DNA from: Papaver somniferum
Lineage: Eukaryota > Streptophyta > Magnoliopsida > Ranunculales > Papaveraceae
Length of the DNA stretch: 64,000 nucleotides
Reading direction: 5' to 3'
Assembly (NCBI RefSeq): GCF_003573695.1
Contig: NC_039359.1
Location: 122,643,849-122,707,848 of the forward strand
Each line of letters starts with the position of its first letter. The first letter of the stretch is position 1. Made by a program: the position numbers and the translations under genes. Below are positions 34,940 to 47,016 of this stretch, piece by piece. The notes under the pieces were generated by a model. That model was not told the origin of the DNA. It saw nothing but the letters and a program-made list of their open reading frames with translations, and searched no databases.

Positions 34940-35412
34940 TGTAGTTGCAGGAAATCCTACACTACACCCCTCACAAGATTTCATTAACATTCAACTCATT
35001 TTTGGATTAACAATCTTAATTTTATTGATGAATCTTTGAACAATCTTACAAGAAAAGATAAAGGGATTAAGAACAACAACCACTCTTGATTTTCTCTCTC
35101 CTAATTGTTTTTTATTCCTCTCTCTAAAAAGATCTCTCCCTTCCTTACAGCTGATCGTCTCTTTATATAGAGTTTTTCATAGTGGATGACAGCTAATCCA
35201 TCCTTTATTTTCGTATTTATCTTGCGGCACTTTCGCGAGCTTACAAATGTTGATTTCGCAAGTCTTCTAATCTTCGCAAAATCGTCATACCTTTCTTAAT
35301 TTGAAGATGACATTATCTGTTATGTCGTTTCTGAGATCATTCTGCGACGCTTTCGCAATATGTTGTTAATAGTTTCACATTCATATTGTTGTTGCGAGAT
35401 TATGATCCTACA
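34940..35412 (-). repeat. Tat element 5' LTR
   Basis: It is the partner of 26394-26865. On the minus strand a TATATAAAGAG promoter box lies at about 35158-35168. Confidence 0.92.
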
Positions 35413-35658
35413 AAGTTGATTTATCTTTTTAATGAAAAGAAAAAAATAAGACTCCTTCTTCCAAAACGTGAAAAAATGTCTGCTGAGAAAATAACAGTAT
35501 TATCAAAATCATTGATATCTAATGATGTTGTAAATATAATCTCTCCATTTAACAATTTAACTGCTCAAGGTATGAGAATTTGGTATAGTTGCAATGACAT
35601 GATTTTTGCAACTAGATGTTATATTCTTTTCAATTCGGAATCCATGTACTAAAGAATA
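35413..35658 (+). pseudogene. F-box gene, 3' part, disrupted
   Basis: Directly after the LTR the frame continues LIYLFNEKKKIRLLLPKREK and includes NNLTAQGMRIWYSCNDMI, which resembles the variable start of an F-box-associated domain (compare the usual SCNGL motif). Joining 26393 to 35418 gives an uninterrupted reading frame across the site. A 1-nt shift near 35635 separates the TAA at 35650 from an expected NPCTKEY reading. A copia LTR begins at 35659, so the rest of the gene is missing. Confidence 0.7.
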
Positions 35659-36071
35659 TGTAGTTGTTAGTAGTCGGTCAAGGATTAGATTAGGAAATCT
35701 AGTTGGTTTAGAAAACCAATACTTCGTTCTAAGTATAGCAATTTAAGAGGTTTGTCTCTTAGAGTTAAGTTACCCTATAATTGTAGGAATAGTAATCCTT
35801 GTTAAGGAATGTGTCTAGTCCTATTGATACGTATAAATAGCCATAGAAACAACCTAGTAGAAACACACCAGAAATTTCATCTTCCCTTCTAAAGGCTTTG
35901 TATATTGCTCCCTCCTATACGGTGATATATAAAATTGCTTATTCCTTCTCGAGGATTCAACCTCGTTAAATACTTGTTCTTCTTGTGTGTGTATGTGATT
36001 GTGTTCTTGGAAATATTGGAGTACCATTGTAGCAGTGTAGACTTAAGGCTTCCGCCGGTTTTGGAGCAACA
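35659..36071 (+). repeat. Ty1/copia LTR (short)
   Basis: The LTR is 413 bp, from TGTAGTTGTTAGTAGTCGGT to TTTTGGAGCAACA, followed by a tRNA-iMet primer site. A TATA-like region GTATAAATAG lies at about 35831. Confidence 0.85.
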
Positions 36072-36086
36072 TTTGGTATCAGAGCA
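36072..36086 (+). other. Copia primer binding site
   Basis: TTTGGTATCAGAGCA carries TGGTATCAGAGC, complementary to the 3' end of initiator tRNA-Met. Confidence 0.9.
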
Positions 36087-36210
36087 AGGAGATGCTCTTG
36101 GATATGGGTATTCATATTGCAGCTGAGGTGCAGGTATTTTTCTGAAGGTTGCTTGAGGTAATTTTAATCTCAAAGGTTTTGTTTTTATTTATATTTGTTT
36201 GTTTGTGAAC

Positions 36211-37052
36211 AATGATTGATTCGGAAAAACCAGAGGATACGATAGAACCATCGGAGTCCACAAGTAAAGATAAAGAAATAAAAGAAGAAATACTTCCTTC
36301 ATAGGTCACAACTCAAGGTAGAAAAGTTTACGGGAACCAATAATTTTGGTTTATGGAGAATAGACATAATGGATGCTCTTGTTCACCTTGACCTAGAGGA
36401 AGCTCTAGAAGGTCGGTCAGTGGAGTTTTCTGACAAGCAGTGGAATAGGATGAATAAATTGTGTCTTGGTTCGATTCGAGGGTGTTTAACAACAACAATA
36501 AGAGTTAATTATCAGCACGAGTCTTCTGTTATGGACCTCTGGGAAAATATGGAGAAGGAATAACTTGTGAAGAACGTGGGTAGGATATATCTTGAGGAAT
36601 TTGAATCATTATAACATGAAGAAGGGTGCAACTCTGACAGAGCACCCAGATCATATAATAAACTTCTTGCTGAGTTGGTTAACTACGACGAGACAATCGA
36701 GGACGAGGAACAAGCTTTATGTCTGATAAACTCTATTCCTAAATATATAAACCCATGATTAAGGATTTTATGAACGAACCAGGATAAGATGTCACACGCT
36801 GAGGTCATTACAGAATTGCGTAGTGAGGAGTTCAAGAAGATGGATCGTGAAGACCTTGAAAGTGAAGCTGACAGTGATGTGCTTCTTGCAAGAGGTCGTT
36901 CAACAGACATGAGAAAGAAGACTGGTGATCATAGTAAAGGTAGATGTTTAAGAATAAAATGCGTCTGCAGAAGGATGAGCGTGCTTGGTTATGTGGTTTT
37001 GGTCATTAAGCTAAGGATTGTACCAAGCGTAAGATAAGAGAAGGAAATAACT
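36211..37052 (+). pseudogene. Copia Gag fragment
   Basis: The broken frame starts with MIDSEKPEDTIEPSEST and includes TNNFGLWRIDIMDALVHLDL, MNKLCLGSIRGCLTT, a helical Gag core, RGRSTDMRKKT, and a degenerate zinc-knuckle region around 36990 (CAWLCGFGH). There are stops near 36302, 36561, 36612 and 36757. It is cut at 37052 by the A2 element, and the rest of the polyprotein is absent. The text resembles Tork/Tnt1-type Gag. Confidence 0.75.
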
Positions 37053-37559
37053 GAAAAGACGAGGGTACCCAAATACACCACAATCTTTCAAATATCAACC
37101 TATAAGTCATATACCTTGTGTGATTGTCTTTGGACGAGGTCGGGACAATACGACAACAAGATCAATAGTTACTGTAATAAAACCGACTAATTATTAGGAT
37201 CAATGTCAAGTAATTTGGATTAACGTACAAGTGTTACTTTAATATAATAAGACAATTATAATGCGGAAGTAAAGTAAATGACACAAAAAGATTTTGTTAA
37301 CCAGGAAACCGCAAATGGAGAAAAATACCGGGACCTAGTCCAGTTTTTAATACTCTTAGAATTAAGCCGCTATAAAAAATCTAATGCCAACTTCGTATAG
37401 TTGAGACCAAGTAGACTACCCCTAGCTACTTAGTTTCCTCAGTATCCCGCGTCTTCGACCTTTTGGTCACGTACGTGAATCTCAAAACAGAAGTCACTAT
37501 CTCAAGTTGCTTTACTCCTTTTGATCGTAGTCCAAACAACAAAGGAATGAATCTGTTTG
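37053..37559 (-). repeat. A2 3' LTR, terminal piece
   Basis: It begins TGAAAAGACGAGGGTACCC on the plus strand and is parallel to 61298-61796. It is interrupted at 37559 by a solo A2 LTR in the opposite orientation. Confidence 0.85.
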
Positions 37560-40385
37560 TGTTAGAGCATAGCTCGGTTGAACCCACCAAGCGTTGGTAT
37601 GTCAAGTTTGGTTGTCATATTTTAGTGAGCCAAAACTCATTTAAGAGTCGCTTGATTATGTACTAGAGTCAACTTCGTATAGGTTAGCTTGAAAGTATTA
37701 GGATATGAGACATTACAAGTATTGCGAAGAATTGAAGAAGTGAAGAAATAAGGAGCTACAACGACAACATCATCCTTCCACTTGAGGTTAGTGATATTTG
37801 ACTTGAAATGTTTTATTCCCTAAATGTATCTTTAAGTCGTGTATATTGAAAACAAAACTGCGAAGCATGAACGATTATACTCTAGCTAGACAAAGTATTA
37901 AGGAATACAATACGAGGTTTATTGCTTAACCATTAAACTTTGTAGATAAGACATTGACATAATCGTTTGAATTCTATTGTGATTATGTATGGGTATACAG
38001 TGAAGATTTCATCCTAGGAAACAATGTTTTACATTTGTTTTAAGGAAGTAAATTCATGAACTTGTTTTGTGAATCGAAAGAGAAATCGCCAGGCATTATT
38101 GGTATTGTTATTCATTGCATATCTTTTGAACTACCAATATGTGTGATTAGTATAACCGCTCATGACTTGCTTATGTTCTTGGTAAAACTATTCACAAAGG
38201 CCTGAATTTTGTATTGGTATGACTTTTATTAGTGAAACCGATCATAAGTAATCACCTGAGATGGTATGATCGATTTTGTGTTATTGGTATGACCAAATCT
38301 GGGTAAAGGGGAACCGATCCTAGTAAGAGGTGCAACCTATCAAAAAGGGGAATTGATCCTTGTATGAGGTGCAGCAAGTTTTTAGCAGAAAGGGGAACCG
38401 ATCCTATGGACATGTGCAACACGTTTTTAGGCAAAGGGGAACCGATCCTATGGACATGTGCAGCAAGTACAAGTTAGATACCATATATATGTGGGGAACC
38501 GATCCTAGTACCTAGTCAACCTAATTTTGGAAAGCTAGTGTGACTATGCACAGTACTCACATGGAGGTAGAACCGAAACTTGTTTTGGTAGAACCGTGAA
38601 ACCCATGATTTGTGATTGAGTGTTCTTGATCAATCACATAGTTTTTGAAAGTCAGATGAACCAATTCTAAACTTCTTTGGAAGTGTGGAAAATAGGTTTC
38701 AATATTGTAAGTATGAAAGAGGAGTTACAAAGTAAAGATGTCGACATACTTTGAACATGTGCAGTAACGCTTATCTTTAATTGTTCAAAGTTATTCCTTA
38801 ATAGCTAAAAGAAGAAAATCCCAGATTGAATAAAATAAATTGAGAATCTTTTATTTAAGGTTTTTAATTTTATTTTTGGAAAATGAAAATTAGTAATGTG
38901 CATTTAGTAGTTGGAGATTTTCTAAGAGATTTTCGGTCATTATTTTGGACAAAGCATTTCCAGGAATTATGGAAACTGAATCTGGAATATATTGCATATC
39001 TTTAGAATATCTTCGGTTTTGGAAATTCCTTGGTGTTCAAACTTCCTTGGTATATAAATATCAAAGTTTGCATTTCGAGCAAACTAATCCTCGTACAACA
39101 AGAATTATCTCAGTTGTGATGCTACTGGTGAAGCCGCCTATTCGGAGAGGAAAGTAACCTAATTAGGCGAAATCTCTTACGACCGCTCAGTTTAAAGTCT
39201 TCTTTGGGATTGAGAAGCTCTATTAGTACCGTTGGTGGGAAACTAGATAATTGTGGTTTATCTTTTGTTTTCGATTGATTTGATTGACTAACGGTGGCTG
39301 AACTTTGATCGCACCTAGTTTGTTTATGCTTGAGAATATTCTCTTCTGATATAAGATTCACTCAAACTAGATCGAAGTTTCGACGGGGATCTTTAGACTG
39401 TTTGTAGATCTAAAGACGTCTTGTGATAATCCATTGTTAACAGACTCCGTTCTATGCGTGATTGATCACAAGAGATTCAAGTTGATTGTGTGCAAGTGTT
39501 TATTGAAGATCTAAGAAGATTTGAAGACAAAGAAGACTTTGAATATTTCTGATTTGGGATTCATAATCTTTGGTGTGCACAATACTTGTTTCGGTAAAAG
39601 AGGAACCAACTATAATTGGTTTATCCTTGTGGTAGATTAGATTGATTAGTTTTGTAGATCGGCATCAATAGAATTCTTTGTGATTAAATGTATTGATTGC
39701 AAAATCTTAACGATTACTTTGGTAGTTGATAATAAGATAAATCTAAGAACCTGACGAAGGAGCTTATTGAGATAAACAGAAGAGCCTTTGTCGAACACAC
39801 ATCACTTGGTTGAAAAGAATTGATACCAAACAGATTTGTTGTTCCTTTACTATTTGGAATACGAACCAAAGGAATTGTTCCAAGTACGTGACTTATTACA
39901 GGTCGGAGGCATGGGAATACAGACGGAACTAGGTGAACTATAGGTTTAGTTGCTTGGTCTCAACTATACGAAGTTGGTTTGATTTTTTATAGCGGCTTAA
40001 TCCTCAGAGTATTCAATTCTGGAAAAGGTTCCGGGGTTTTTCTGCATTTGCGGTTTCCTCGTTAACAAAATCTTGCTGTGTCATTTACTTTTATTTTCCG
40101 CAATTATAATTGTTGTTATTATAATTTAAAGTCAATTACACAAATGTTAATTCTTATTTACTTCATAAGTAATCCTATTGTGTTTGGTTAAGTTTGAACC
40201 TTGTATCAAGTAAACATACTTCGTTGTTGTATTTTTTTGATCTCGTATCCATAGACGATCACACGAAGTGTGAACCGATTTGTTGTATTGTCTCGACTCA
40301 GTCCATAGACAATCACTTTCGGAGAAAGGACTTATAGGTGGAAAAGTTTTAGTTTGAGATATATTTGGGTACCCTCATCTTTTCA
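37560..40385 (+). mobile_element. Solo LTR, family A2
   Basis: The LTR is 2826 bp, from TGTTAGAGCATAGCTCGGTT to GGGTACCCTCATCTTTTCA. The flanking GTTTG (37555-37559) and GTTCG (40386-40390) are a target duplication with one change. The flanks rejoin as in the uninterrupted text near 61785. It contains a GAACCGATCCT minisatellite (38280-38510) and the CCGGGG...TTTGCGGTTTCCTCG block shared with family A. Confidence 0.9.
38280..38510 (+). repeat. A2 LTR minisatellite
   Basis: Imperfect units contain GGGGAACCGATCCTA and GTGCA. The counterpart array at 43214-43540 has more units of about 34 bp. Confidence 0.75.
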
Positions 40386-40483
40386 GTTCGGTAACCAATC
40401 TAATTAATCTTTGGTAAAATATATGTTTTGAGTTGTTGACAAAGGCTCTTCCGTTTAATCTAATAAACTCCTTTGTCGGGTAT

Positions 40484-42022
40484 TGATGGTTTTCCAAAAG
40501 TTGTTGTAATAGTGGTAAATAATAGGTTCTTTTCAGACTTGTGAAGGAAAGAATTTTTAGATTTAAATAAATATTGCAAATTTGATTCAAAAAGTGATGT
40601 CAAGATTTTGGAGAAACTGGGGCTAAGGGTTCCACTATTCTATCAATTCCAAAGTGATATTATTATTATTATGCAATTTCCCATTTAAGTGATTCTAATT
40701 ATTGCAAAAATAGATTTTATAAAAGAGCAATTGTAAGTTGAAAGCATGGAATATCAAGAACTCAAAGTTAAGCATATACCATCAATTAAAATAACAACTG
40801 CTTAATAAAAATCATTGGAAAAACTCTTTTGTTCTAGGCAAAAAATCATAATTTAAATTGCATAAATTATTTAAAATAGAAATTACCACTTTTTCATTGT
40901 CAGAATAGCTTCCTCCGTCGCCCCAGAGGATGGGTTTAGCTCCTCATATCAATCATGGTCTCAAAAGATTGGTCTATGGCTCAAAAGATGATCAAAAGAG
41001 TGAAAAGGTATGAAACTGTGAGTTTGTAACAGTTATAATTGTTACAAAACTCGCTGTAACGGAAGAACGAAAGTGAACTGTTGCAAACTTTATTAATTGT
41101 TGGAATAATTGTTACAAAACTGTTACAAAGAGTTTGGATTTGAAAGTTTAGGCCACTGTTTCTGCGACTGTTTTCAACTATCGAATTCACTATTCACCTT
41201 CTTCCCCGACTGCAACTCGGCAGTTTCTCTGTAAATTTTTTTCTTTGTTTCTGAGCTTCCCTAAACCTCCCTAAGTCTCGACAGACCATCTCTGAGTTCC
41301 CAACACCCTATATATACTCCACAGGGCCAAAATATCTCGCCATAACTTTATATAATCTTCCATTATTCTTCACTGTCTGTTTAGGAAATAATTTAGATAT
41401 TTGATTTCTCCACGAGTTCTGAAGCTGCCAAATTACTATATTTATCTCCTTCACACTCCAGATGGTTGTTAGAGTCATCCTAACATACGGAAACTCATTC
41501 CAACTCATGCAAATCCTGTGACAGTCTCCATACAATGACGTGCTCCCTGTTTTGCTCCACAATTTGATTCAGCCAATTCTGGCCCGAGATAACACCTGAA
41601 ATAGCTTAATATGGTTATATCACATCTTTCCACAAAGTTTCAGCGATTGAATCGCACAAAATCACGTCCAAAAATCGATCGAAACCTCTGCCAGTTGAAG
41701 AAGAAAATTTCCCGCCAAAATGAAAATTCAAGTTTTTGAAGATGGTGTCCCCATATCCGATCCTAGGGGTGCGAATAGCATCTTCCTTTTTAGGGTGACC
41801 TGGGTTGCCCCTTAGTAATTGAGTGCCCCTTAACCAATGATGAGAGTCCGAATAACAAATGTCCTCCGGGGGTGCCCCGTGCAACTTTTCGAGCCGAATT
41901 TTCCAACAATAATTATTTTCCAAAAATACCTACAAACACACAAAACACCATAATAAGGACGAAAACAAGTACTAACAATACGAAACATTGAGGACAAATT
42001 AGACATATAAATGCGTCTATCA
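40484..42022 (-). mobile_element. Solo LTR, family B, nested in A2 LTR
   Basis: The LTR is 1539 bp, TGATGGTTTTCC to GCGTCTATCA (plus strand), with a perfect duplication GGTAT (40479-40483 and 42023-42027). The empty site is visible at 61860-61880 (CTTTGTCGGGTATGATCAAT). A TATATATA promoter box lies near 41309-41316. Confidence 0.95.
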
Positions 42023-42027
42023 GGTAT

Positions 42028-43894
42028 GATTAATCCAAATCCGAAAGTTCGGATCTAGATTCCCAACTATCAAATCGTAGGGATCCACCAAATGATAGTT
42101 GTCGATCAATACAACTATATGATCAAATCTATCAAAGATAAATCTCATCTTAGTCGGATCCCAACCGATCAAGATGTGTACACAAATTCACAATATACGG
42201 AAACTAATAAGAAAATCTTCTTCATCTTTTAATCTTCAATTGCCTTCTCAATAACCTGCACAGCACAAACTTGAATCCTCTTGTGATCAATCGCACACAG
42301 AACGAATTATGTTAACAATGAATTATCACAAGATGTCTTTAGATCCACAAATGGTTCTAAACATCCCGTCGATACTTTAATCTAGTTTGAGTGACCCTTA
42401 TCTCAGAAGAGAAGGCTCTCAAGAATAATCAAACTAGGTGCAATCAAAGTTTCAACAATCATTAGTCAATCAAATCAATAATAGAAAACTAAAATAACAA
42501 TGCAATTATCTAGTGTCCCACCAACGGTACTCGTAGAGATTCTTGATCCCACGGAAGTCTTTAAACGCAGTCGTAAGAGATTTCGCCTAATTAGGGTACT
42601 TTTCTCTCTGTATAGACGGCTCCACCAGAAAGAACACAAATGAAGTTTGTCTGGCTCTTAGGATAGTTTGCAAGAAATACAAACTCAAGTATTTATAGAC
42701 CAAGGTTGTCTGGACAACAAGGAAATTCCAAAACCGAAAATATTCTCAAGATATTCATTAAAGTACCTAATTTTGGTTTTCCTATTTGAAATAAAATGCC
42801 AAACAATATTTCCCAAAACTCTCGTAGAAAACTTCTAATATTAGGTTAACACATTAACTAATAAACCTTATCCATAGGATATGCTTTAATTGCTGGTAAT
42901 TAAAACATATATTTGAAAATCATAATTAAATATTTTTCAATATTTCGGTTTGGGATCACCTTGAGCATCAAGGAATATGTTTGAACAATAAATTATAAGA
43001 GTTGTACACATGTTCAAAAAATGTCGACATATAGAAGTTTCTCATTTGAATAACAAAAGCTTTACTCCCCCTAAAGGAAAGCTAGGTAAATATTCCCCAT
43101 AAAGGTGTAATGTCAACATCTAGAAGCTTCTCATCTTAGCAAACCATAATTCCTAATTCACACACAACCATGAAGAAATGTGTGAACTTTGGGAACTCGG
43201 TTTTGCTCTTGGAACCGGTTATACCATGACTCACAATATAAGTCGTAACCGGTTATACCATGCTTCCCAAGATAAGTTGTGATTCGTTACACCATGCTTC
43301 CCAATGTAGCTTGTGACCGATTACATCTTGCTTCCCAATATAGCTTGTGACGGATTATACCTTGCTTCCCAATATAGCTTGTGATCGGTTACACCTTGTT
43401 TCCCCAATGTGGCCTATAACGGATTACACCTTGCTTCCCAAAACTAGTTAGGATCGGTTACACCTTGTCACACAATATAGGCTATGACCGGTTATACCTT
43501 TATTCTCAACATAAATCAAGATCGGTTCTACCTTGTCATCTTGTATTGGTCATTCAAATGACATTCAATAAAGAACCAGACCAACACACTTATGATTTTC
43601 CTTTCGATTATGAAACAAGTTCATACATCTACTTCCTTAAAACAATGTAATAATACATAGTTTTCTAGGAAGAAATCACACCTATATCCCACACATAATC
43701 AAGTAACTAAATACTTAGATTATGTTGATGTCGTATTTACGAAGTTCAAAAGATAAGATCTATATTTCGTAAATCAATATAATTCCATGACACTTTGATC
43801 ATAATGATACAACCAAGTCTAATCACTAGAGTATCATATATACATCTTCGCATGTTATTTTTTTCAATATAATACGACTTGAAAGATATATTAG
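42028..43894 (-). repeat. A2 3' LTR, central piece
   Basis: It continues the LTR from 40483 after the B insertion, parallel to 61871-62080 at its start. It contains the minisatellite and stops at the family A LTR. Confidence 0.8.
43214..43540. repeat. Minisatellite, about ten 34-bp units
   Basis: Units read CTTGCTTCCCAATATAGCTT followed by GTGACCGGTTACAC-like text, with substitutions between copies. Confidence 0.85.
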
Positions 43895-44663
43895 CGTTAG
43901 AGCACTGCTCGATCGAACTCACAAGCGTTGCTATCTCAAGCTTGTTTGTCAAGTTTAGGTGTCAAAACTATAAGTCTTGATTTCTAGTCTACTTATAGCT
44001 ATGTCTCGGATTAGGATAGAAAGTGTAGTTGAGCTTAGACTTCACGGCGTTCATCTATTGGATACGAAGACCTACTAAGGGGAGCTTGTGGAACTTCATC
44101 AACAAAAGGTATGTGGGGTTGAGATTTAGACTTCACGGCGTTCATTGATTGAAGACGAAGATCTACTAAGGGGAGCTTGGAGAAACTTCATCAATAAAAG
44201 GTATGTCGAGGCTTGAACTGATCTAGCACTCAGAAATCTATTTTATTTTATCTCCTATTGAGACTAAGTCGTATAACTATATAGACTTTACATTATACAC
44301 ATTTGATATTTCGAGCTGAGCTTAACTCCCTTATATCTTTCTCGAAATATGTGTTGGAAAGCTTTTTGCTTTAACTATGTTCATCATTATTCTTGACAAG
44401 TTTAGTTGGAAACGATTTATTTGTTGGAAACTAAATAATGAGTCAAAAGATGATCATGTGAAAATCGCCTTGTAACATCTTACATGATTTGTGTGAGACG
44501 GTCATTTGATGTACACTCGGAATGTTTCGTATTCATCATTCGATCACTTGAAAATTACTTATAAGCTAATAGTTTGTGTGATACAGCCATTGTCGCCTCC
44601 TAAGGATGTTTCAATGATAGAAATGTGAGTTTAGAACAATTAACCATTGTATGGATATAGAAC

Positions 44664-44900
44664 AGTATGCATACCCGTACGCAAACTGTTGTAAGAATGA
44701 TTCAGGTCCGGGAACCAAGTATGCATACCCGTATGCGAACGGTTTTAACTGTTAAATTCCGGGAACCATGTGTGTGTACCCGTTTGCAAACTGTTTCACC
44801 TGAGTTCGATCTGGAACGATAGTATGCGTACCCGTTTGCGAACTGTCGGAAAAGATCAAAGTCTGGAACTCTAGTTTGCGTACCCGTTTGCAAACTAAGT
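44664..44900 (+). repeat. Palindrome-rich array in LTR A
   Basis: Five units carry GTATGCATACCCGTACGC or TTTGCGTACCCGTTTGC, spaced about 50-60 bp. Confidence 0.75.
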
Positions 44901-45406
44901 TGGTTTAAGTTCTAAAATCGGTTAAGTATGATTTCATACTCATGAAAAAAATACATTTATAAATAAAGAAATGCAATCTATGCAAACCGTGGCTAAAATG
45001 TTCATGATCTGATTCTTTTGAATCAACCCGATTTTGCTTCAATTGTGTCTTGTATACTTCTATAAGAATATAAACAATCGAACAACTCTATGAGTAACAC
45101 AATTAAATTCATTTGATTCTCATTTGATCTAGAAGTGTTAAGATGAATGTGGTTAATACAAAAGTGTTCATATGGCTAACTTCGGTTAACTATTGTTGAG
45201 TCAACTCAATATACACGTTTAGGTACGGTTACCCATATCTAAATGAAGGTATATTTCATTTGTGTATAACAAGATAAGACCATCTAACGGTGGAGAGATA
45301 TTGCTTTGGTTTTAAGCAAACTTAGCTTGAATCTTAAATCAGGTTTTCATCTAACAGTGAATATTGATTGCTTTGTTTCAAAGATATCAAACCCTGATTT
45401 GAAGAC

Positions 45407-45414
45407 TATATAAG
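45407..45414 (+). promoter_or_regulatory. LTR A TATA box
   Basis: TATATAAG sits in GACTATATAAGGGAGAACTC. The same context is kept at 58867-58874, near 63359-63366 and, on the minus strand, near 10269-10276, so it is the likely core promoter of family A. Confidence 0.75.
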
Positions 45415-46546
45415 GGAGAACTCTAGCAACTGGGAAAACTAATCCCCATACCTCATGTGTGATACTAGTTGCGACTAGAGTCGATTCTCCTTTAACTTAG
45501 GTTTTTCCTAAAACCATTATAGGTAAACGACTTGAAGACTTCATTGGGATTCTGAAGCCAGACCCAACTATTTTATTTATAGTTACGTGTTCTGATCTTA
45601 CTTTTTCTATCGTATTGACTACTATCTTTTCTAAGATTTGCTCGAGATTTATCTCTGATAGGTAAGATATAAAAAGTAATCACAAAGCTCTTCGTCTCAT
45701 TCTTTGTGATTCCATAATAACTTGTTCTACTACCATATAGTTAAGTTATTGTGAGGTGATTGATATTTTTAGGTTGTTCTTCGGGAATATAATACCAGAT
45801 TATCAATTGGTTCATGTTCACTTTGATTTATCAAAAGCCGGAACAAAAACTTCATAGGTATTTCTGTGGGAGACAGATTTATCTATAAGAATAGACTTTT
45901 CAGTCGGAGACATATTTTTTTATCAAGTCTTTGACTTTGGGTCGTAGCAACTTTTAGTTGTGGGTGAGATCAGCTAAGGGAATCAAGTGCGTAGAGTTCT
46001 GCTGGGATTCAGAGGCGTAAGGAACGGGACTGTACCTTAATCAGTATGAGATTGGTTAGGGCTTAACTACATTCCAGTCCGAAGTTAACTTATAGTAGGC
46101 TAGAGTCTGTAGCGGCTTAATATAGTGTGGTGTTCAAATCTGGACTAGGTCCCGGGGGTTTTTCTTCATTTGCGGTTTCCTCGTTAACAAAACTTCTGGT
46201 GTCCGTGTTATTTCTTTTCCGCATTATATTTTTATATAATTAAAATATCACAGGTTGTGCGTAGTTCAATCAATTGGTAAATCCAACCTTTGGTTGTTGA
46301 TTGAAATTGATTGAAACTTGAACATTGGTTTTTGATACGTTTAAGTTATTTGTCATATCAATCGGGCTCACAGATTTTTATCTGTTCAATTGAAGATTGT
46401 GTTGAGAAATTGAGATACAACTCTTGGATGTTTTTCCTTGATTGAGTCTGACTGTCTAGTTGATTCTCTTGGAATTATATTGGAGTTAGTCCATACAGAT
46501 TGCCGAACAAAATATTGGGTGTGGTTGTTAGACCCCCGCTTTTTCA

Positions 46547-46561
46547 ATTGGTATCAGTGCC
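46547..46561 (+). other. Family A primer binding site
   Basis: ATTGGTATCAGTGCC is close to the initiator tRNA-Met complement TGGTATCAGAGC, with one mismatch. Confidence 0.8.
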
Positions 46562-46611
46562 GGCAAAAATGTTTAAGACATCATAAGTCTGTGTTTGTAG
46601 CAATCTGACTC

Positions 46612-46990
46612 TATGGACAGAAGTGCTATCTTTGACAAACGCATCATTTGAGATAAAATTTCTGTTTCGATAAAATCTATTAAAGAGAAAGATTTGTCAA
46701 TCTCGCATGTATATGAACATGTTGTTCCCACGAAACAGACAAGTATTGATATGTGTTACCCTGATTATCTTACTGACGAGTCTGACTCTGAAATAGAAAG
46801 GAAAGCAGCCAAGAGAGTGCAGCGATTCTAAAACCTGTTAGAATCCAGGCAGTTGAAATCAATAGGCTGAAACACAAGGTCAATATGATGATTGGTATGA
46901 TAAAGGATCGTGATTCCCAACTAAGGGTTCTTCGTGAGGAAAATGTTGTGAGTTGTTCATCCTGAACCTTACTCGAGGCTAAACTCAAGG
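46612..46990 (+). pseudogene. Degenerate leader ORF of element A
   Basis: It opens MDRSAIFDKRI and includes VPTKQTSIDMCYPDYLTDES and DSEIERKAAKRV, but has stops near 46650 and 46829. The position, just after the primer site, is where Gag is expected, but I do not recognise a Gag domain. Confidence 0.45.
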
Positions 46991-47016
46991 GAGATTCCCT
47001 GGAAATAGAACGACTA

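Larger units (their letters stand above)
26394..35412 (-). mobile_element. Ty3/gypsy retrotransposon, Tat lineage, defective
   Basis: LTRs 26394-26865 and 34940-35412 are about 97% identical by eye (roughly a dozen differences). The flanking 5-mers AAGAT (26389-26393) and AAGTT (35413-35417) are a target duplication with one change. The primer site (34921-34936), the purine tract (about 26866-26880) and pol read on the minus strand. The domain order is protease, RT, RNase H, a second RNase H-like stretch and integrase, with several frameshifts. The extra RNase H and the antisense ORF downstream of pol fit the Tat lineage. The gag region is missing. About 3.9 kb between integrase and the 3' LTR holds the antisense ORF and noncoding DNA. 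The element cannot be autonomous. Confidence 0.9.
43895..46546 (+). repeat. Family A LTR (5' LTR)
   Basis: About 2.65 kb, from GTTAGAGCACTGCTCGATCG (the first T is changed to C) to GTTAGACCCCCGCTTTTTCA. A primer site follows directly. The long LTR, the Met primer site and the sequence style suggest a SIRE-like copia family; no pol is present to confirm this. Confidence 0.85.

Noticed and set aside
43214..43540. CRISPR-like regular repeats
   Set aside because: The units are contiguous diverged minisatellite copies without constant repeats or unique spacers, and lie in a plant LTR.
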